NCBI GenBank assembly: GCA_900547765.1
Contig: URIA01000023.1
Span: 1-34,652, forward strand
Direction of reading: 5' to 3'
From: an uncultured Collinsella sp.
Lineage (GTDB): Bacteria > Actinomycetota > Coriobacteriia > Coriobacteriales > Coriobacteriaceae
Length of the DNA: 34,652 nucleotides
Shown: positions 33,339 through 34,652 of the stretch, one piece after another
Position numbering within the stretch: the first letter of the stretch is position 1
How the letters are laid out: each line of letters begins with the position of its first letter
Program-made: the position numbers and the translations under genes
The notes under the pieces: generated by a model
Seen by the model: the letters and a program-made list of their open reading frames with translations, nothing else
Told to the model about the DNA's origin: nothing
Database searches by the model: none

Positions 33339-33364
33339 TGTTAGCCATGGCTCACAATTGAGCC
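33339..33364. promoter_or_regulatory. Overlapping palindromes in the ABC/araC divergent promoter
   Basis: TGTTAGCCATGGCTCACA (33339-33356) is a palindrome with one mismatched pair, at the same relative position as in the site at 29617-29636. On the minus strand it falls between TTGTGA and TGATAA (19-bp spacing), a possible ABC promoter. A second inverted repeat, GGCTCA-CAAT-TGAGCC (33349-33364), overlaps it and could be bound by another factor, for example the AraC protein. Confidence 0.6.
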
Positions 33365-33399
33365 AGGCGTGGACGTTTCTGCAAAGGAAAGGGACGCTT

Positions 33400-34404
33400 T
33401 TGCAAATACGGCGGGCAGCGACCGACATAACCGAGCTCTACGCACCGCAGTTTGAGCAGTTTGGCCTGGAGCTTACCGGCAAGGGCGCCGTCTTTACCGG
33501 CGAGGTGGCAAACGATCGGGCGCACGGACGCGCATGGATCATGCCCCTCTCCCCCGCCTGCATCGTTATGGAGCATTTCATTACCCCGATGCACGATATG
33601 TACCTGGCCGAATACACACCCGAACCGTACGCGTGCGTGAGCGAAGTCAGCGCGCCCACGCTCATGTGCATGCCCGAAGCCGGCATAACGCCTGCGAACC
33701 TTAAACCCTTGCATGGACCGTGGCCGAACAGCGCGGTGTGCAGCTTTATCCAAGATAGCTGCGGCGAGGAACTAAGTCCGCTGTTTGCAGGGCAGCTTTA
33801 TCACTCGCGCTCGGTGCTCTTTTTGCCCGGGTATTTTGACGAGCTGGAGCATCGGTATCCCACTGAGTTCGTGGGAGTCTTTGAAGCGTTTGCCGAGCCA
33901 TGGCACGAGGAGGCGACGTCTGCCATCTGCCACACGCTGCGCCGGATTAACGAGGAACGCGCCCGCACCGTAGGCGGACACGTCTATATGCAAGGCATCG
34001 TGGAGACCATGGTCGCGGAGCTCGCCTGTTCGCGCGCGGCCCACAAGCAGGCGCGGCGGGCGGCAGACACACGCGCCAGCATAACCATTGCCGAAGAAGC
34101 AACGGCAATGATTGAGCGCGCGCTCGACAAAGGCAGACGTGTGGGTATCAACGAGGTGGCCGAGGGGCTCTACACAAGCCGCTCCAAGCTATGCGCCACC
34201 TTTAAGGCCCAAACTGGCGAGTCCCTGGGCGCCTACATTCGCAGACGCCGTATGGAGCGAGCACAGGACCTTTTGGCCGATAGCTCGCTCACGATAGCGC
34301 AGGTCGCAGAGCGTCTAGGCTACCCTCAGCAGGCCGCCTTCGCCCAAGCCTTCAAGCAACACACCGGCACCACCCCCACCACCTGGCGCTCCCAACATCA
34401 ATAA
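33400..34404 (+). CDS. AraC-family transcriptional regulator
   Basis: This 334-aa regulator (from the preferred start) has an N-terminal sensing region of about 220 residues without recognised motifs, and a C-terminal double helix-turn-helix of about 100 residues. The first helix pair is INEVAEGLYTSRSKLCATFKAQTG and the second LTIAQVAERLGYPQQAAFAQAFKQHTG, followed by TPTTWR, the AraC hallmark. It diverges from the ABC pair, so it probably activates that operon, as YbtA does for its ABC genes (inference). The start is uncertain: TTG at 33400 has AAAGGGA upstream, while the longer TTG at 33358 lies inside an inverted repeat with no ribosome site. Confidence 0.9.
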   Translation: MQIRRAATDITELYAPQFEQFGLELTGKGAVFTGEVANDRAHGRAWIMPLSPACIVMEHFITPMHDMYLAEYTPEPYACVSEVSAPTLMCMPEAGITPANLKPLHGPWPNSAVCSFIQDSCGEELSPLFAGQLYHSRSVLFLPGYFDELEHRYPTEFVGVFEAFAEPWHEEATSAICHTLRRINEERARTVGGHVYMQGIVETMVAELACSRAAHKQARRAADTRASITIAEEATAMIERALDKGRRVGINEVAEGLYTSRSKLCATFKAQTGESLGAYIRRRRMERAQDLLADSSLTIAQVAERLGYPQQAAFAQAFKQHTGTTPTTWRSQHQ

Positions 34405-34411
34405 AAAGACG

Positions 34412-34473
34412 GCAAAGGGACAGCCCTATGAGTTCCACACGCAGTGTGACAAAGGGACTGTCCCTTTGTCACA
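34412..34473 (-). repeat. Palindromic repeat with GGAACTC tag
   Basis: On the minus strand a perfect 29-base odd palindrome (34445-34473; core GTGACAAAGGGAC/GTCCCTTTGTCAC) is directly followed by CTGCGTGTGGAACTCAT (34428-34444), then a degenerate GGGCTGTCCCTTTG. The tag matches that of the nested-hairpin element at 34563-34652 in 15 of 16 bases. It looks like a variant in which another hairpin precedes the same tag. Confidence 0.7.
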
Positions 34474-34481
34474 TTTACAAA

Positions 34482-34508
34482 AATGGGCGCGCCAACGGCG
34501 CGCCCATT
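34482..34508 (-). terminator. Terminator, probably of a leftward gene beyond the window
   Basis: AATGGGCGCGCC (34482-34493) pairs with GGCGCGCCCATT (34497-34508). The minus strand continues with TTTGTAAATG after the final ATT, so termination is leftward. It may also limit readthrough from the AraC gene. Confidence 0.7.
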
Positions 34509-34562
34509 CACTCTATTCCATTCAGCCCCACCTGACCCGAACGGCCGAGTCGTCGCAGAACC

Positions 34563-34652
34563 CGGGAGCCCCGGCAGGGCGGGTGCTTGCTCAAAATGAG
34601 TTCCGCACGCAAAGAAGGCCACTTAATGTGGCCTTCGTCTTGCGCAGGACTG
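34563..34652 (-). repeat. Nested-hairpin repeat element, copy 2 (cut by window edge)
   Basis: Read on the minus strand it has CAGTCCTG (34645-34652), then GAAGGCCAC/GTGGCCTTC (34628-34636/34614-34622) around ATTAA. A CGCAA/TTGCG stem and the tag CGTGCGGAACTC follow, then CGGGGCTCCCG after a variable stretch. The order and single-stranded boxes match copy 1 at 14200-14333. Both stems differ in sequence but stay paired. The 5' part lies outside the window. I see no gene in 34509-34652. Confidence 0.75.

Overview
The window looks like a chromosomal segment of a gut Actinobacterium of the Coriobacteriia, most likely Collinsella. This is an inference from the high-GC codon use of the core genes, the rplM-rpsI-glmM order, the glutamine synthetase III, the SARP/BTAD regulator and the general style of the proteins. 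No rRNA or other species marker is present. The metabolic and ribosomal genes are clearly GC-rich. The first about 5.8 kb (hydrolase, PTS, glvA, gntR) is visibly more AT-rich and may be accessory.

Layout, left to right. (1) 1-5.9 kb: a tRNA-Glu(TTC) with its own promoter and terminator, then a leftward operon glvA (6-phospho-alpha-glucosidase) - PTS EIIBC - serine hydrolase. A divergent GntR/UTRA regulator faces it, and two identical 14-bp operators flank the glvA promoter. (2) 5.9-8.1 kb: glutamine synthetase type III, leftward. (3) 8.5-12.7 kb: a rightward methionine module of methylenetetrahydrofolate reductase, a stand-alone methionine synthase reactivation protein and a three-module cobalamin-dependent MetH that lacks that domain. 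(4) 12.8-15.9 kb: a UPF0210 protein, a large nested-hairpin repeat, a SAM methyltransferase and the CRM-domain RNA-binding protein YhbY. (5) 15.9-18.9 kb: a 999-residue STAND-type ATPase with a SARP/BTAD output at its C-terminus. (6) 19.3-24.3 kb, leftward: nagB, a free PTS EIIA(Glc), glmM, rpsI, rplM and a patatin-like lipase. (7) 24.3-25.4 kb: a noncoding block of 62-bp tandem repeats, then two 211-bp repeats carrying a T-arm sequence of tmRNA, then ssrA (tmRNA). (8) 25.7-27.1 kb: an unknown small protein and a RelB-like/PIN toxin-antitoxin pair. (9) 27.2-34.4 kb: a P1B-type metal ATPase with a small DUF6110-like partner, a heterodimeric ABC transporter and a divergent AraC regulator. Two near-identical palindromes tie these transport units together. 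The right edge holds palindromic repeats and a second copy of the nested hairpin.

How the parts fit: GlvA hydrolyses the phospho-alpha-glucosides delivered by the EIIBC. That EIIBC has no IIA domain, so the IIA encoded 17 kb away is its likely phosphodonor. The metF-activator-metH genes form one methyl-transfer pathway. NagB and GlmM act on amino-sugar phosphates. The P-ATPase and ABC units look like a metal or metallophore homeostasis region. The least explained parts are the noncoding repeats at 14.2, 24.3-25.0 and 34.4-34.65 kb.
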